The translations under genes and the position numbers were made by a program. DNA of 17,488 nt from Phascolarctobacterium sp. (GTDB lineage: Bacteria > Bacillota > Negativicutes > Acidaminococcales > Acidaminococcaceae): NCBI GenBank assembly GCA_024405645.1, contig JAKSOJ010000008.1, positions 1 to 17,488 of the forward strand. The letters are read 5' to 3'. This document shows positions 7,387 to 15,999 of this stretch, in pieces. Within the stretch, counting starts at the first letter, position 1; each line of letters begins with the position of its first letter. The notes under the pieces are model-generated. The model searched no databases. It was not told where the DNA came from and saw only the letters and a list, made by a program, of their open reading frames with translations.

Positions 7387-7406
7387 CTCCTTAATTTAGC
7401 AAGGAG
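7387..7406 (+). promoter_or_regulatory. Leader hairpin that would mask the ribosome binding site
   Basis: CTCCTT (7387-7392) is an exact complement of the Shine-Dalgarno AAGGAG (7401-7406), with an 8-base loop between them. AAGGAG stands 8 bases before the ATG at 7415, so it is clearly the ribosome binding site. A competing stem (AGG-CC at 7372-7377 with GGCCT at 7384-7388, one bulged T) could release it. With only six base pairs, chance occurrence is possible. Confidence 0.35.
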
Positions 7407-7414
7407 ATGAAATC

Positions 7415-7777
7415 ATGATATTATTAATAGTTATGATTATCGTTAGCATTTTGGTTGCCTTGTTTGCAATGCAAAATGCAATGGTTGTTGAACTGAATTT
7501 TATCTTCTGGGAATTTACAGCTTCTTTAGTAGTAGTAATTGTCAGTGCATTTGCTTTGGGTATTTTGGTTGCCTTGTGTTTTATGCTATACATGAAGGCA
7601 AAAAATTACATGAAAACACGCAAAATGCAAGATGAGTTGAACAAGCTGCAAGCAGAAAATGCTAAACTTACAGAACGCATTAACATGCTTCAACATTCTC
7701 AAATGGCTCATGACAATGCAGCATTAAAAAGAACTGATGAAATCGTTGTTAAGAGTACCAATAATGTAGGCGAATAA
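7415..7777 (+). CDS. LapA-domain (DUF1049) small membrane protein
   Basis: A 120-residue inner-membrane protein of the LapA/YrvD type. It has two hydrophobic helices (about 2-20 and 34-58) joined by a short loop with the family pattern QNAMVVELNFIFWEF, then a cytoplasmic coiled-coil-like tail (about 60-100, rich in K, E, Q and N). In Enterobacteria the LapA/B pair tunes lipopolysaccharide synthesis, but in Firmicutes the role is unknown and no LapB-like protein is encoded here. Position directly upstream of recJ matches Bacillus yrvD-recJ. The ribosome binding site AAGGAG is good but may be masked by the leader hairpin. The stop lies 2 bases before recJ. Confidence 0.85.
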   Translation: MILLIVMIIVSILVALFAMQNAMVVELNFIFWEFTASLVVVIVSAFALGILVALCFMLYMKAKNYMKTRKMQDELNKLQAENAKLTERINMLQHSQMAHDNAALKRTDEIVVKSTNNVGE

Positions 7778-7779
7778 AG

Positions 7780-10128
7780 ATGATTGCGAAAACTCGTAAG
7801 TGGGTAATTAACGAATTTAATAAAGAAAAAGCAAGCTGCTTTGCTGATGAGCTTGGCATAAGTCCATTAGTTACTGGTATTCTTCTAGAAAGAGGCTTTT
7901 CCAATACGGACGAAATGAAGGAGTTTCTTTATGGGTCCGATGAGCCATTCCATGATCCCTTCCTTTTAAAGGATATGGACAAAACGGTGGCTCGTATAGA
8001 AACTGCCTTGGCTAACAACGAAAAGATTACCGTGTATGGGGACTACGATGTTGATGGTATTACCGCATCAAGCCTTCTATACATTTATTTGAAGAATCGT
8101 GGAGCCAATGTTAAGACTTACATCCCAAAACGCGAAAGCGAGGGCTATGGGTTAAACGACGATGCTCTAAAGAACATATACGAAGACGGTACGACTTTGG
8201 TTGTAACTGTGGACTGTGGTATTAGCGGTATCAAAGAGGTTGCTAATGCTCCCAAAGGTCTGGATATCATAATAACAGATCACCACACAGTTCCTGAAGA
8301 GCTTCCAGAGGCTTACGCAATTGTAAACCATAAGCAAAAGGATTGTCCGTATCCCTTTAAGGATTTGTCCGGCGTTGGTATTGCATTTAAGCTTTGTCAA
8401 GCGTTGGAACAAAAGGTGCCCGGTCAATTGCCAACTTGGGTTGAATATACGGAGTTGGTAACACTTGGTACTGTTGCGGATATCGTTCCTCTCCTAGGTG
8501 AGAATAGGGAGATTGTTCGCAGAGGCTTGAAGGCTATGGCTAATACCAAGCTGATAGGCTTACAAGCTTTAATGAAGGCTGCTGGTTGTAATCCTGAAAA
8601 TGTTACTTCGGATAGCATTGGCTTTATGTTAGCGCCTAGACTTAACGCTGTAGGTCGCTTGGAGCATGCTCAAAGTGCAGTAGAGCTTCTTGTAGCTGAT
8701 AATTATGTAACTGCTGATGAAATTGCTAGCAAGTTAAATCGAGAAAATGCAGAGCGTCAAGAAATTTCTCGCAAAATTGCAGATTCTGCTGAAGCAATGC
8801 TGGCTAAGGAAAAACACATAGATACAGCGATTATTTTGACGGATTACGATTTGCCTGCGGATTTGAAATGGCATCCTGGTGTTATTGGTATCGTTGCAAG
8901 TCGTTTAGTGGATCGTTACAATTTGCCAACAATTATCATGTCGGTAAATGAAGAAGGCATGGCTAAGGGGTCTTGCAGAAGTATTCCGGCTTTGAATTTA
9001 TACGAAGCTATTGCAGCAGAGAGTGATATCTTAACTCAATTTGGTGGACATCATCAAGCGGCAGGCTTGACCTTACCCTTTGAAAATGTGCCAGAGTTCA
9101 TCCGTCGTTTTAAAGAGTATGTAAAGAAAACATTATCACCTGAGGATTATGTTCCTCGTCAGGTAGTGGATGTTGTTATTGAGCAGGGTAGCATTTCGGA
9201 GAAAGATTTGGACGAATTGTCCATGCTGGAACCCTGTGGCTGCAGCAATTTATCACCAGTTTTTGCTTTCCAAAATGCATTGCTGCGTAGACCTCGTAGT
9301 ATGGGCAAGGATAGAACCCATCTTCAGTTTGATGTGGATAAGGGTGATAATTCTTTCCGGGGCATTGTTTGGAATGGTGCCAACCAACTGCCATTCTTGT
9401 TCGATTCTTCCATAGTTGATATGGCATTCAGTCCTAAACTGAATGTTTGGAAGGATACCAAGAGTGTTCAGTTATATGTGCATAATATCAGGCAAAGCAT
9501 AACGGTGGGAGATTTGCGTGATGCTGTCGACCAAAAATATACCTTGTTAAAGGGTGTTGCGCGTACGGAAAATAAAATTTCTTGTTTTGCTAACACCAGT
9601 ACTCATGCGCTGATTGGTTCGCTTATGGTCGATGGTTTAAATCAATATGTTGATGTTTTGAAATTTAATGAAATAGATAAAACTTGTAGTACGGCAGTGA
9701 TTTATGATATGCCTTCCATTGGTATCAAGTCCTTGTTGAAAGAACTTAAATCAAAGGGTGTACAAGTAGCAATGGTTCTTTATAAAAGGGCAGAGGGTGA
9801 AGCTCTCTTAGATAGATTAAACATAGAATGCCCCGATAGAGAAATGATGGCCAATGCTTATCGTCAGGTAATGGTAGCCTTGGGCAAGGGAAATACAAGC
9901 AAAGAATATCTGTGTACGTTGCCCTATACCTGTGAAAATTCTTTTAATATTATGAAAGAATTAGGCTTCATTGTAGAAGATGGCGAAGAGTACAGGCGTG
10001 GTGAGATTGTTAAGAAAAGTCTTGAAGATAGTCAGCTTTATAACAAGCTCCAAAGCGTTAGAGCTCAAAAGCAAATGGTTTATCGAGAAAATATGCGCGT
10101 TAGCCAATATGAATTAGTACGTGGCTAA
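7780..10128 (+). CDS. recJ: Single-stranded-DNA-specific exonuclease RecJ
   Basis: 5'-3' single-strand DNA exonuclease of the DHH phosphoesterase superfamily, used in RecFOR recombination, mismatch and base-excision repair. The catalytic motifs are visible: YGDYDVDG (86-93), a metal-binding VDCGISG, TDHHTVP with D167-H168-H169, and the DHHA1 motif GGHHQAAG (422-429). An OB-fold region follows, and the C-terminal part (about 560-782) is the extension typical of Firmicutes RecJ; total length (782) is close to that of the Bacillus enzyme. The ATG is 2 bases after the previous stop with no clear Shine-Dalgarno of its own, so coupled translation is likely. In Bacillus, apt lies between recJ and relA; it is missing here. 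Confidence 0.96.
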   Translation: MIAKTRKWVINEFNKEKASCFADELGISPLVTGILLERGFSNTDEMKEFLYGSDEPFHDPFLLKDMDKTVARIETALANNEKITVYGDYDVDGITASSLLYIYLKNRGANVKTYIPKRESEGYGLNDDALKNIYEDGTTLVVTVDCGISGIKEVANAPKGLDIIITDHHTVPEELPEAYAIVNHKQKDCPYPFKDLSGVGIAFKLCQALEQKVPGQLPTWVEYTELVTLGTVADIVPLLGENREIVRRGLKAMANTKLIGLQALMKAAGCNPENVTSDSIGFMLAPRLNAVGRLEHAQSAVELLVADNYVTADEIASKLNRENAERQEISRKIADSAEAMLAKEKHIDTAIILTDYDLPADLKWHPGVIGIVASRLVDRYNLPTIIMSVNEEGMAKGSCRSIPALNLYEAIAAESDILTQFGGHHQAAGLTLPFENVPEFIRRFKEYVKKTLSPEDYVPRQVVDVVIEQGSISEKDLDELSMLEPCGCSNLSPVFAFQNALLRRPRSMGKDRTHLQFDVDKGDNSFRGIVWNGANQLPFLFDSSIVDMAFSPKLNVWKDTKSVQLYVHNIRQSITVGDLRDAVDQKYTLLKGVARTENKISCFANTSTHALIGSLMVDGLNQYVDVLKFNEIDKTCSTAVIYDMPSIGIKSLLKELKSKGVQVAMVLYKRAEGEALLDRLNIECPDREMMANAYRQVMVALGKGNTSKEYLCTLPYTCENSFNIMKELGFIVEDGEEYRRGEIVKKSLEDSQLYNKLQSVRAQKQMVYRENMRVSQYELVRG

Positions 10129-10136
10129 GGCATTAT

Positions 10137-10142
10137 AAGGAG
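10137..10142 (+). promoter_or_regulatory. Ribosome binding site fixing the relA start
   Basis: AAGGAG (10137-10142) is 8 bases before the ATG at 10151. The alternative in-frame GTG at 10142 overlaps the Shine-Dalgarno itself and cannot be the start. Confidence 0.85.
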
Positions 10143-10150
10143 TGGGGAAG

Positions 10151-12376
10151 ATGCCCTCTACAGCGGATTGTAAAACAATAGAAGAATTTAAAGAGAAAGC
10201 CAAATATTTAGGCATTGATGAGTTAGAGTATGTCATGAAGGCCTACAATTTGGCCAACGATGCACATAAAAACCAGTTTCGTAAATCTGGTGAACCCTAT
10301 ATTATCCATCCCATTGGTGTTGCCAGCATTTTAACTGGCCTCAACATGGATAAGGAAACCCTGGCTGCAGCATTTTTACATGATGTAGTTGAAGATACTG
10401 ATTACACCTATGAAGATATTTCCAATATGTTTGGCGTTACCGTTGCTAACTTGGTGGATGGTGTGACTAAATTAGGCAAATTGGACTTTATCTCCAAGGA
10501 AGACCGTCAAATCGAAAGCTATCGTAAAATGTTTTTGGCTATGGCTAAGGACATCCGCGTAGTATTGATTAAGCTTGCGGATAGATTGCACAATATGCGT
10601 ACCATGAAGTTCATGCCTCAGCATAAGCAACAATCCATCTCTCGCGAAACCCTGGAAATATTTGCTCCTTTGGCTCATAGACTTGGTATCAGTGCCATTA
10701 AATGGGAGCTGGAGGATTTGGCGTTCCGTTATATGGAACCCGATGTTTACTACGATTTACAACAACAGGTTAAGGTTCGTCGTAGTGAACGCGAGGCCAT
10801 GGTTTATGAAGCCATGGACACTTTAAAGGACGCAGTTGAAAAAGCAGGTATTAAATGCGAAATTCAAGGCCGTCCGAAAAACTTTTATAGCATTCATAAA
10901 AAAATGAAAAGGGATAATAAATCCCTTAACGAAATATATGACCTTTTGGCTATTCGTGTTCTTGTGGATAGCGTTAAGGATTGTTATGGTGCCTTGGGTA
11001 TTGTACATAGTATGTGGAAACCTATTCCTGGTCGTTTCAAGGACTATGTTGCTGTACCTAAGACTAACATGTATCAATCCTTGCATACCACTGTTATGTC
11101 TAGCGCAGGTCAACCCTTGGAAATTCAAATTCGTACCTTTGAGATGCACCGTATTAGTGAATATGGTATCGCAGCTCATTGGCGTTATAAAGAATCCGGT
11201 GGTTCCAAAGTTGCAACTGGTTCTAACAAGGCTTTCGACTCCAAGATGAGTTGGCTTCGTCAACTGTTGGAATGGCATGGCGACTTAAAGGATTCTCGCG
11301 AATTTGTTGATACAGTTAAAATGGATATTTTCGCGGATGAGGTGTTCATTTTCACCCCCCGCGGAGACGTTATCGACTTGCCCTATGGCTCTGTTCCCAT
11401 CGACTTTGCTTACCGTATCCATACTGATGTAGGCAATCGTTGTGTAGGTGCAAAGGTTAATGGTCGTATTGTTCCTTTGGATTATCATCTGAAAAATGGT
11501 GACATTGTTGAGGTTATTACCTCCAAGCAATCCAACGGTCCTAGCCGTGATTGGGTAAATATTTGCGGCTCTAACGATACCAAGAACAAGATTCGTAACT
11601 GGTTCAAGAAGGAAAGACGCGAAGAAAATATTGCCAAAGGTCAGGAAATGCTGGAACGTGAGGTTAAGCGTTTAGGCTATGAACCTAAGACCATGCTTGC
11701 TCCGGACAAGTTAAAAGAAGTTGCTAATAAGCTGCGTATTGATACTGGTGAAAATCTAGTTGCTACTATTGGTTATGGCGGAATTACAATGAATACCGTT
11801 ATGACCAAACTGGTTGATATTTATAAACGTGAGCAAAAAGCAGAGACTCCCAAGGATTTGCAAGAGGTTCTTTCTGAACTCAAACCTCGTCAATCCAAAT
11901 CTAAAAACAGCCATGGTATCCTGGTAAAAGGTGAAGATGGCATTATGGTTAAGCTTGCTCGTTGCTGCAATCCTATTCCTGGTGACCCGGTTGTTGGTTA
12001 TATTACTCGTGGCGCTGGTATTTCCGTCCATCGAGCAGATTGTCCTAATGTTCTTAGTAATAAACCAGAAGAACAAGCTCGTCTCATTGAAGTAGGTTGG
12101 GATGTTAAGGTTAACGATGTCTTTAAGGCAAATCTTCTCATCACTTCTATGGATAGACCTGGTCTCATGAGCGAAGTATTGAATATTGTCAGCGAAACCA
12201 AACTCAATATCTATGCGTTGAATGTTCACACTGATAAGAGTAAAACTTGCGTAACCAATCTTGGTCTTGATATTTCTGCTGTTGACCAACTCAATTACGT
12301 AATTAACAAGATTAGAAGATTAAAGGGAATTTATACGGTTGAACGTATTATTTCCAATGGCGGAGGGAAAATATGA
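10151..12376 (+). CDS. relA: Bifunctional (p)ppGpp synthetase/hydrolase (Rel)
   Basis: Long RelA/SpoT homologue that makes and degrades the alarmone (p)ppGpp in the stringent response. From the ATG at 10151 it has 741 residues. Domain order: HD hydrolase with HDVVEDT (H77, D78) and [10 protein letters not shown], both intact; synthetase domain (about 238-350) with [22 protein letters not shown] and [12 protein letters not shown] domain (about 391-455); a Cys-containing linker with [11 protein letters not shown]; and a C-terminal ACT domain (about 660-741). An intact HD site means hydrolase activity is expected, as for the single Rel of most Firmicutes. Its last 4 bases overlap dtd. Placement with dtd, hisS and aspS ties the alarmone enzyme to tRNA charging. 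Confidence 0.97.
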   Translation: MPSTADCKTIEEFKEKAKYLGIDELEYVMKAYNLANDAHKNQFRKSGEPYIIHPIGVASILTGLNMDKETLAAAFLHDVVEDTDYTYEDISNMFGVTVANLVDGVTKLGKLDFISKEDRQIESYRKMFLAMAKDIRVVLIKLADRLHNMRTMKFMPQHKQQSISRETLEIFAPLAHRLGISAIKWELEDLAFRYMEPDVYYDLQQQVKVRRSEREAMVYEAMDTLKDAVEKAGIKCEIQGRPKNFYSIHKKMKRDNKSLNEIYDLLAIRVLVDSVKDCYGALGIVHSMWKPIPGRFKDYVAVPKTNMYQSLHTTVMSSAGQPLEIQIRTFEMHRISEYGIAAHWRYKESGGSKVATGSNKAFDSKMSWLRQLLEWHGDLKDSREFVDTVKMDIFADEVFIFTPRGDVIDLPYGSVPIDFAYRIHTDVGNRCVGAKVNGRIVPLDYHLKNGDIVEVITSKQSNGPSRDWVNICGSNDTKNKIRNWFKKERREENIAKGQEMLEREVKRLGYEPKTMLAPDKLKEVANKLRIDTGENLVATIGYGGITMNTVMTKLVDIYKREQKAETPKDLQEVLSELKPRQSKSKNSHGILVKGEDGIMVKLARCCNPIPGDPVVGYITRGAGISVHRADCPNVLSNKPEEQARLIEVGWDVKVNDVFKANLLITSMDRPGLMSEVLNIVSETKLNIYALNVHTDKSKTCVTNLGLDISAVDQLNYVINKIRRLKGIYTVERIISNGGGKI

Positions 12377-12822
12377 GAGCAGTAGTGCAAAGAGTTAGCC
12401 AAGCTTCTGTAACAAGCGAAGGCACTCTTACTGGCAAAATCGAGAAGGGACTTTTGGTTCTTTTAGGTGTTGCTGATGGTGATACTGATAAAGATTTAGA
12501 TTACATCGTCGACAAGGTGTGCGGATTGCGCATCTTTGAAGATGAAAATGATAAAATGAATCTCTCTGTAAAAGATGTAGGCGGCAAAATTTTGGCAGTG
12601 AGCCAATTTACTCTCTTTGGTGATTGTCGCAAAGGCAAAAGACCAGCCTTTATTACAGCTGCTAAACCCGATATTGCAGAGGCTTATTATGATAAATTTG
12701 TAAAAGGCTGCGAAGCAAATGGCCTTCAAGTTGAATGTGGTGTTTTCCGCACACATATGATGGTTGATTTGACTAATGATGGACCTGTGACCATCTTGCT
12801 CGATAGTACTAAACTTTTCTAA
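12373..12822 (+). CDS. dtd: D-aminoacyl-tRNA deacylase
   Basis: Hydrolyses D-amino acids (and mischarged glycine) from tRNA, a chiral proofreading step after aminoacylation. The two family motifs are present: SQFT (77-80) and NDGPVT (135-140), which holds the cross-subunit Gly-cisPro. The length of 149 residues is standard, and the N terminus [13 protein letters not shown] is canonical. The start ATG overlaps the relA stop (ATGA, 12373-12376) behind GGAGGG, so the two are probably translationally coupled; relA-dtd adjacency is conserved in Firmicutes. Confidence 0.96.
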   Translation: MRAVVQRVSQASVTSEGTLTGKIEKGLLVLLGVADGDTDKDLDYIVDKVCGLRIFEDENDKMNLSVKDVGGKILAVSQFTLFGDCRKGKRPAFITAAKPDIAEAYYDKFVKGCEANGLQVECGVFRTHMMVDLTNDGPVTILLDSTKLF

Positions 12823-12851
12823 AAACGGCGATAATCGTTAAGGAGAATATT

Positions 12852-13478
12852 ATGAAAGTATATAAGACAGAGGTAAGCAGCTTCGCAACTAACTGCTATT
12901 TTGCTGTGAATGAAGCAACCCAAGAAGGCGTTATTGTTGATCCTGGCGCTGAGGTAGAACAAATCCTTGCCATGATTAAACAAGCCAAAGCAAAATGCGT
13001 AGCCATTTTCTTGACTCATGGTCATTCCGACCATATTGGCGCCCTCAATGACTTGCGCAAAGAAACTGGTGCAGAAGTATATGTTTCTGCTAAAGATAAA
13101 AAGATGCTGGGGGATGCTCGTAGCAATTTGTCCCTTTACTTTGGCGACAATATCAAATGTGCAGAACCAGAACACGTAATCGAAGGTGATGATTACATTA
13201 CTGTTGCAGGTATGGAATTTGATGTATATGCAACTCCTGGTCATACTCCTGGCGGCATTTGTTTCTACAATAAAGAAGCAAATATGCTCTTTGCTGGTGA
13301 TACCGTTTTCTGCGAATCCATTGGTCGTACCGATTTCCCTGGCGGAAGCTATAAAGAAATTTTGAATTCTATTAAAACTAAAATCTTGGTTCTTCCCGAA
13401 GACACTAATATTCTTCCCGGTCATGGACCAACTTCTACTGTAGGCTGGGAACGCCGTCGCAATCCGTTCCTTCAATAA
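12852..13478 (+). CDS. MBL-fold (glyoxalase II-like) metal-dependent hydrolase
   Basis: Metallo-beta-lactamase-fold hydrolase of the short glyoxalase II-like group (208 residues, YcbL/YqgX type). The two-metal site is complete: THGHSDH (H56, H58, D60, H61), PGH (H131), AGD (D150) and LPGHGP (H191). IGRTDFPGGS matches this subgroup. The substrate cannot be read from the sequence; a thioester such as S-lactoylglutathione or a related thiol adduct is possible. AAGGAG precedes the ATG, after a 29-base gap from dtd. An MBL hydrolase at this place between dtd and hisS is a recurring arrangement in Firmicutes, to my recollection. Confidence 0.9.
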   Translation: MKVYKTEVSSFATNCYFAVNEATQEGVIVDPGAEVEQILAMIKQAKAKCVAIFLTHGHSDHIGALNDLRKETGAEVYVSAKDKKMLGDARSNLSLYFGDNIKCAEPEHVIEGDDYITVAGMEFDVYATPGHTPGGICFYNKEANMLFAGDTVFCESIGRTDFPGGSYKEILNSIKTKILVLPEDTNILPGHGPTSTVGWERRRNPFLQ

Positions 13479-13480
13479 TT

Positions 13481-14539
13481 ATGAATAACATGAGTAACCT
13501 TAACTGGAAGGATATCAGGACAAGTACTGCTTTCAAACTGTGTGTAGTTGCTATAGTTTCCTTTGTTCTGTATTCCTTGGCAGGTTTTTTATTCCCTATA
13601 TTGTTATCAATATCCTTAGCCTTTGTGCTCTATCCCATGGCAAAGCTGCTAACCAGAACAGGGGCAAGTTATGCTCTTTCTGTAATTTTGGCGGTAACAG
13701 GCTTTTTCATTGGCTTAGGCTTTGTTGTTTATCTGTTTGTATTGCCAATTTTTGGACAAATCAATGAATTGACTCAAAAATTGCCACAGCTCATCAACAA
13801 TTCTCAAGCCATTGATATTAACGCTATTGTTCAAAACAAGGGTAAGCTGCCAATGTTGCCGAGTAACTTTGATACTCTTATGGATAGTTTGATGCAATGG
13901 GCAATGGGCTTTGCTGGAAATTTTCTTAGAGATGCTTTGGCTAGCAGTGTGAATGTAGTATCTAGTCTTTTAGGATTGGTTGTTGTACCGTTTCTTACAA
14001 TTTATCTTTTGAAGGATTGGCAGGAAATGCGTTCCATGGTTATTCATTTTTTCCATTATGCAGATCAAGAAAAGGTTACTCACGTAATTGATGATATTGG
14101 CGAGACTATTTCATCCTATGTAATTGGTCTAGCAAAATTGTCTGTATTATCAGGATGTACTATTACTCTGGGCATGACTTTGCTGGGTGTAAATTATCCC
14201 TTCGTTTTGGGATTCTGGGCAGTTTTGGCCGAGACTGTTCCTGTAGTTGGACCTATTCTTGGTGCAATTCCAGCAGTGTTCTTGGCATCTAGGATTGATA
14301 TAAATACTGCAATTTATGTTGCAATTTTCTATGCTGTTTATTATCAACTGGACGCTAACGTTTTGTTGCCAAAGGTAATGGGCGATAAAATTGATTTACA
14401 TCCTGTTGTAATCATCGCATCTTTGATTATTGGTGCTAAATTATTCGGTATTATCGGCATGGTTTTCGCAGTTCCCGTAGCTGCAGTTTGTCGTGTCCTT
14501 TATAAAGAACTCTGGCATTTAGGAGAAGAGAACGATTGA
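13481..14539 (+). CDS. AI-2E family transporter (YtvI/PerM type)
   Basis: Polytopic inner-membrane protein of 352 residues in the AI-2E/PerM family. Members have been linked to autoinducer-2 export or ion antiport, so the substrate is open. Hydrophobic stretches lie near 19-50, 62-85, 150-175 and, in several segments, 205-340. Family signatures in the C-terminal half are ETVPVVGPILGAIPAV and KIDLHPVVII followed by FGIIGMVFAVPVAA. The ATG starts 2 bases after the MBL gene stop without a recognisable Shine-Dalgarno; another ATG lies three codons in (13490), also without one. Coupled translation is likely and the exact start is uncertain. Confidence 0.9.
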   Translation: MNNMSNLNWKDIRTSTAFKLCVVAIVSFVLYSLAGFLFPILLSISLAFVLYPMAKLLTRTGASYALSVILAVTGFFIGLGFVVYLFVLPIFGQINELTQKLPQLINNSQAIDINAIVQNKGKLPMLPSNFDTLMDSLMQWAMGFAGNFLRDALASSVNVVSSLLGLVVVPFLTIYLLKDWQEMRSMVIHFFHYADQEKVTHVIDDIGETISSYVIGLAKLSVLSGCTITLGMTLLGVNYPFVLGFWAVLAETVPVVGPILGAIPAVFLASRIDINTAIYVAIFYAVYYQLDANVLLPKVMGDKIDLHPVVIIASLIIGAKLFGIIGMVFAVPVAAVCRVLYKELWHLGEEND

Positions 14540-15975
14540 AGACTTACCGTCTGATTAATAATTTAGACATAGATATTACTCGTGCTGTATGTGATATGGC
14601 TGCGTTATATGGCTTTGCACCAAACGATGCTTCTGATTTCAAGCTGGTTTTCTCTAAAGAGGGTGCGTGCGTAAAAGCAGAACTTTTAGCTAGCGAATTT
14701 GCTCCTCTTGTATTTACCGATTTATTGGACGATGCGAGGGAAGAGACTAGCGGGGAAATTAACCGTATAGTAAAGCTATTGACTATAGCGATTTTCAGTA
14801 AAGTGACAGGTTTTCAGCCTGAGCTTTCCTGGGGTATTCTTACAGGTGTTCGTCCTACAAAACTCGTACATAAACTAATGGATGAGGGTGCAGGTGAGCC
14901 TTTAGAATATCTACAAAATAAATATCTGCTTCACGAAGAAAATGCCAGATTGCTTTGTAATATTGCCAAATTACAAAAGAGTTTACTATCTGATAAAAAG
15001 CGTTTTCAAGAAGCTGGAATCTATATTGGCATTCCTTTTTGTCCGTCAAGATGTTCCTACTGTTCTTTTCCTAGTGGGATTATTCCTAGAGACGAAGAAA
15101 GTCAACAAAACTTTTTAAATTTAATTGAACAAGATATAGAAAATGTGGTACAATTAATAGGTATGCGTGGGATTATGCCCACAAGTCTTTATATTGGTGG
15201 AGGTACACCAACAAGCTTGGCAGATAAACCATTTGCAAGGCTCATGAAGATGTGCTCCAAATACCTAAATTTACCTAGCATAAAGGAATTTACAGTCGAG
15301 GCAGGACGCCCCGATTGTTTTAGCATTTCTAAATTGCATTCTATGGAAAATGCTGGAGTAAATAGGGTATCCGTAAATCCACAGACCTTTCACGATGGTA
15401 CTCTAAAAATCATTGGTCGTGCTCATTCGGTTAGTGATTTTTACAAGGCCTATGAATTAGTTCGAGGTAGTGAGATTCCAATTATCAATATGGATTTGAT
15501 TATTGGACTTCCTGGTGAGAGCGAAAGGGACATAGAGTTTTCCTTGACAGAAGCGAAACGCTTGGCTCCAGAAAACTTGACTGTGCATACGTTGACCTTG
15601 AAAAAATCTGCTCCCTTATTTGGTTCTAAGATGAGTCTAGAGTCACAATCAGCAAGCCGCATGGTTGCTAGGGGAATGGAGATTGCCAAAGAGCTTGGCA
15701 TGGTTCCTTACTATTTGTATCGTCAGCATTATATGCTGGGTCATTTGGCGAATATTGGCTATGCTCGCCCTGGTATGGAAAGCGTTTACAATATTCAAAT
15801 GATGGAGGAACGTCATCCAATTATCGGCATTGGTCCTAGTTCTGCTAGCAAGATGCCTTTGGCAGATGGTCATCATTTAAACAAACTGAGCATGCCCAAA
15901 AATGTTCAGACTTACAAAGACAATTTGCAATCTCTCTTTGTTAAACGAAGGGAATTGTTTGAAAATATTAAGTAA
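14536..15975 (+). CDS. hemZ: HemZ-type coproporphyrinogen dehydrogenase (radical SAM)
   Basis: Radical SAM protein of the HemN/HemZ group, 479 residues. Family members are annotated as oxygen-independent coproporphyrinogen III dehydrogenases, but the activity of HemZ is less certain than that of HemN. The cluster motif is C-x3-C-x2-C (C169, C173, C176, in CPSRCSYCSF), followed by the SAM-binding GGGTPTS and NMDLIIGLPGE. The N-terminal extension of about 160 residues before the radical SAM core is typical of HemZ. The start is TTG at 14536, overlapping the previous stop (TTGA), with AGGAG at 14521-14525. No other haem gene is in the window, so it may serve another substrate; that is only a possibility. 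Confidence 0.88.
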   Translation: MKTYRLINNLDIDITRAVCDMAALYGFAPNDASDFKLVFSKEGACVKAELLASEFAPLVFTDLLDDAREETSGEINRIVKLLTIAIFSKVTGFQPELSWGILTGVRPTKLVHKLMDEGAGEPLEYLQNKYLLHEENARLLCNIAKLQKSLLSDKKRFQEAGIYIGIPFCPSRCSYCSFPSGIIPRDEESQQNFLNLIEQDIENVVQLIGMRGIMPTSLYIGGGTPTSLADKPFARLMKMCSKYLNLPSIKEFTVEAGRPDCFSISKLHSMENAGVNRVSVNPQTFHDGTLKIIGRAHSVSDFYKAYELVRGSEIPIINMDLIIGLPGESERDIEFSLTEAKRLAPENLTVHTLTLKKSAPLFGSKMSLESQSASRMVARGMEIAKELGMVPYYLYRQHYMLGHLANIGYARPGMESVYNIQMMEERHPIIGIGPSSASKMPLADGHHLNKLSMPKNVQTYKDNLQSLFVKRRELFENIK

Positions 15976-15999
15976 GAAGGATAAATTAAGGAGATAAAG

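Noticed and set aside
7382..7399. A five-codon leader peptide (GTG GCC TCC TTA ATT TAG) before the LapA-type gene
   Set aside because: No convincing ribosome binding site and no run of a regulatory amino acid. It probably arises by chance.
10142..10150. GTG at 10142 as the relA start
   Set aside because: It overlaps the AAGGAG ribosome binding site. The ATG at 10151 is ideally spaced.
12824..12839. Small inverted repeat (AACG...CGTT) between dtd and the MBL gene
   Set aside because: Four base pairs only and no T tract. Not distinguishable from chance.
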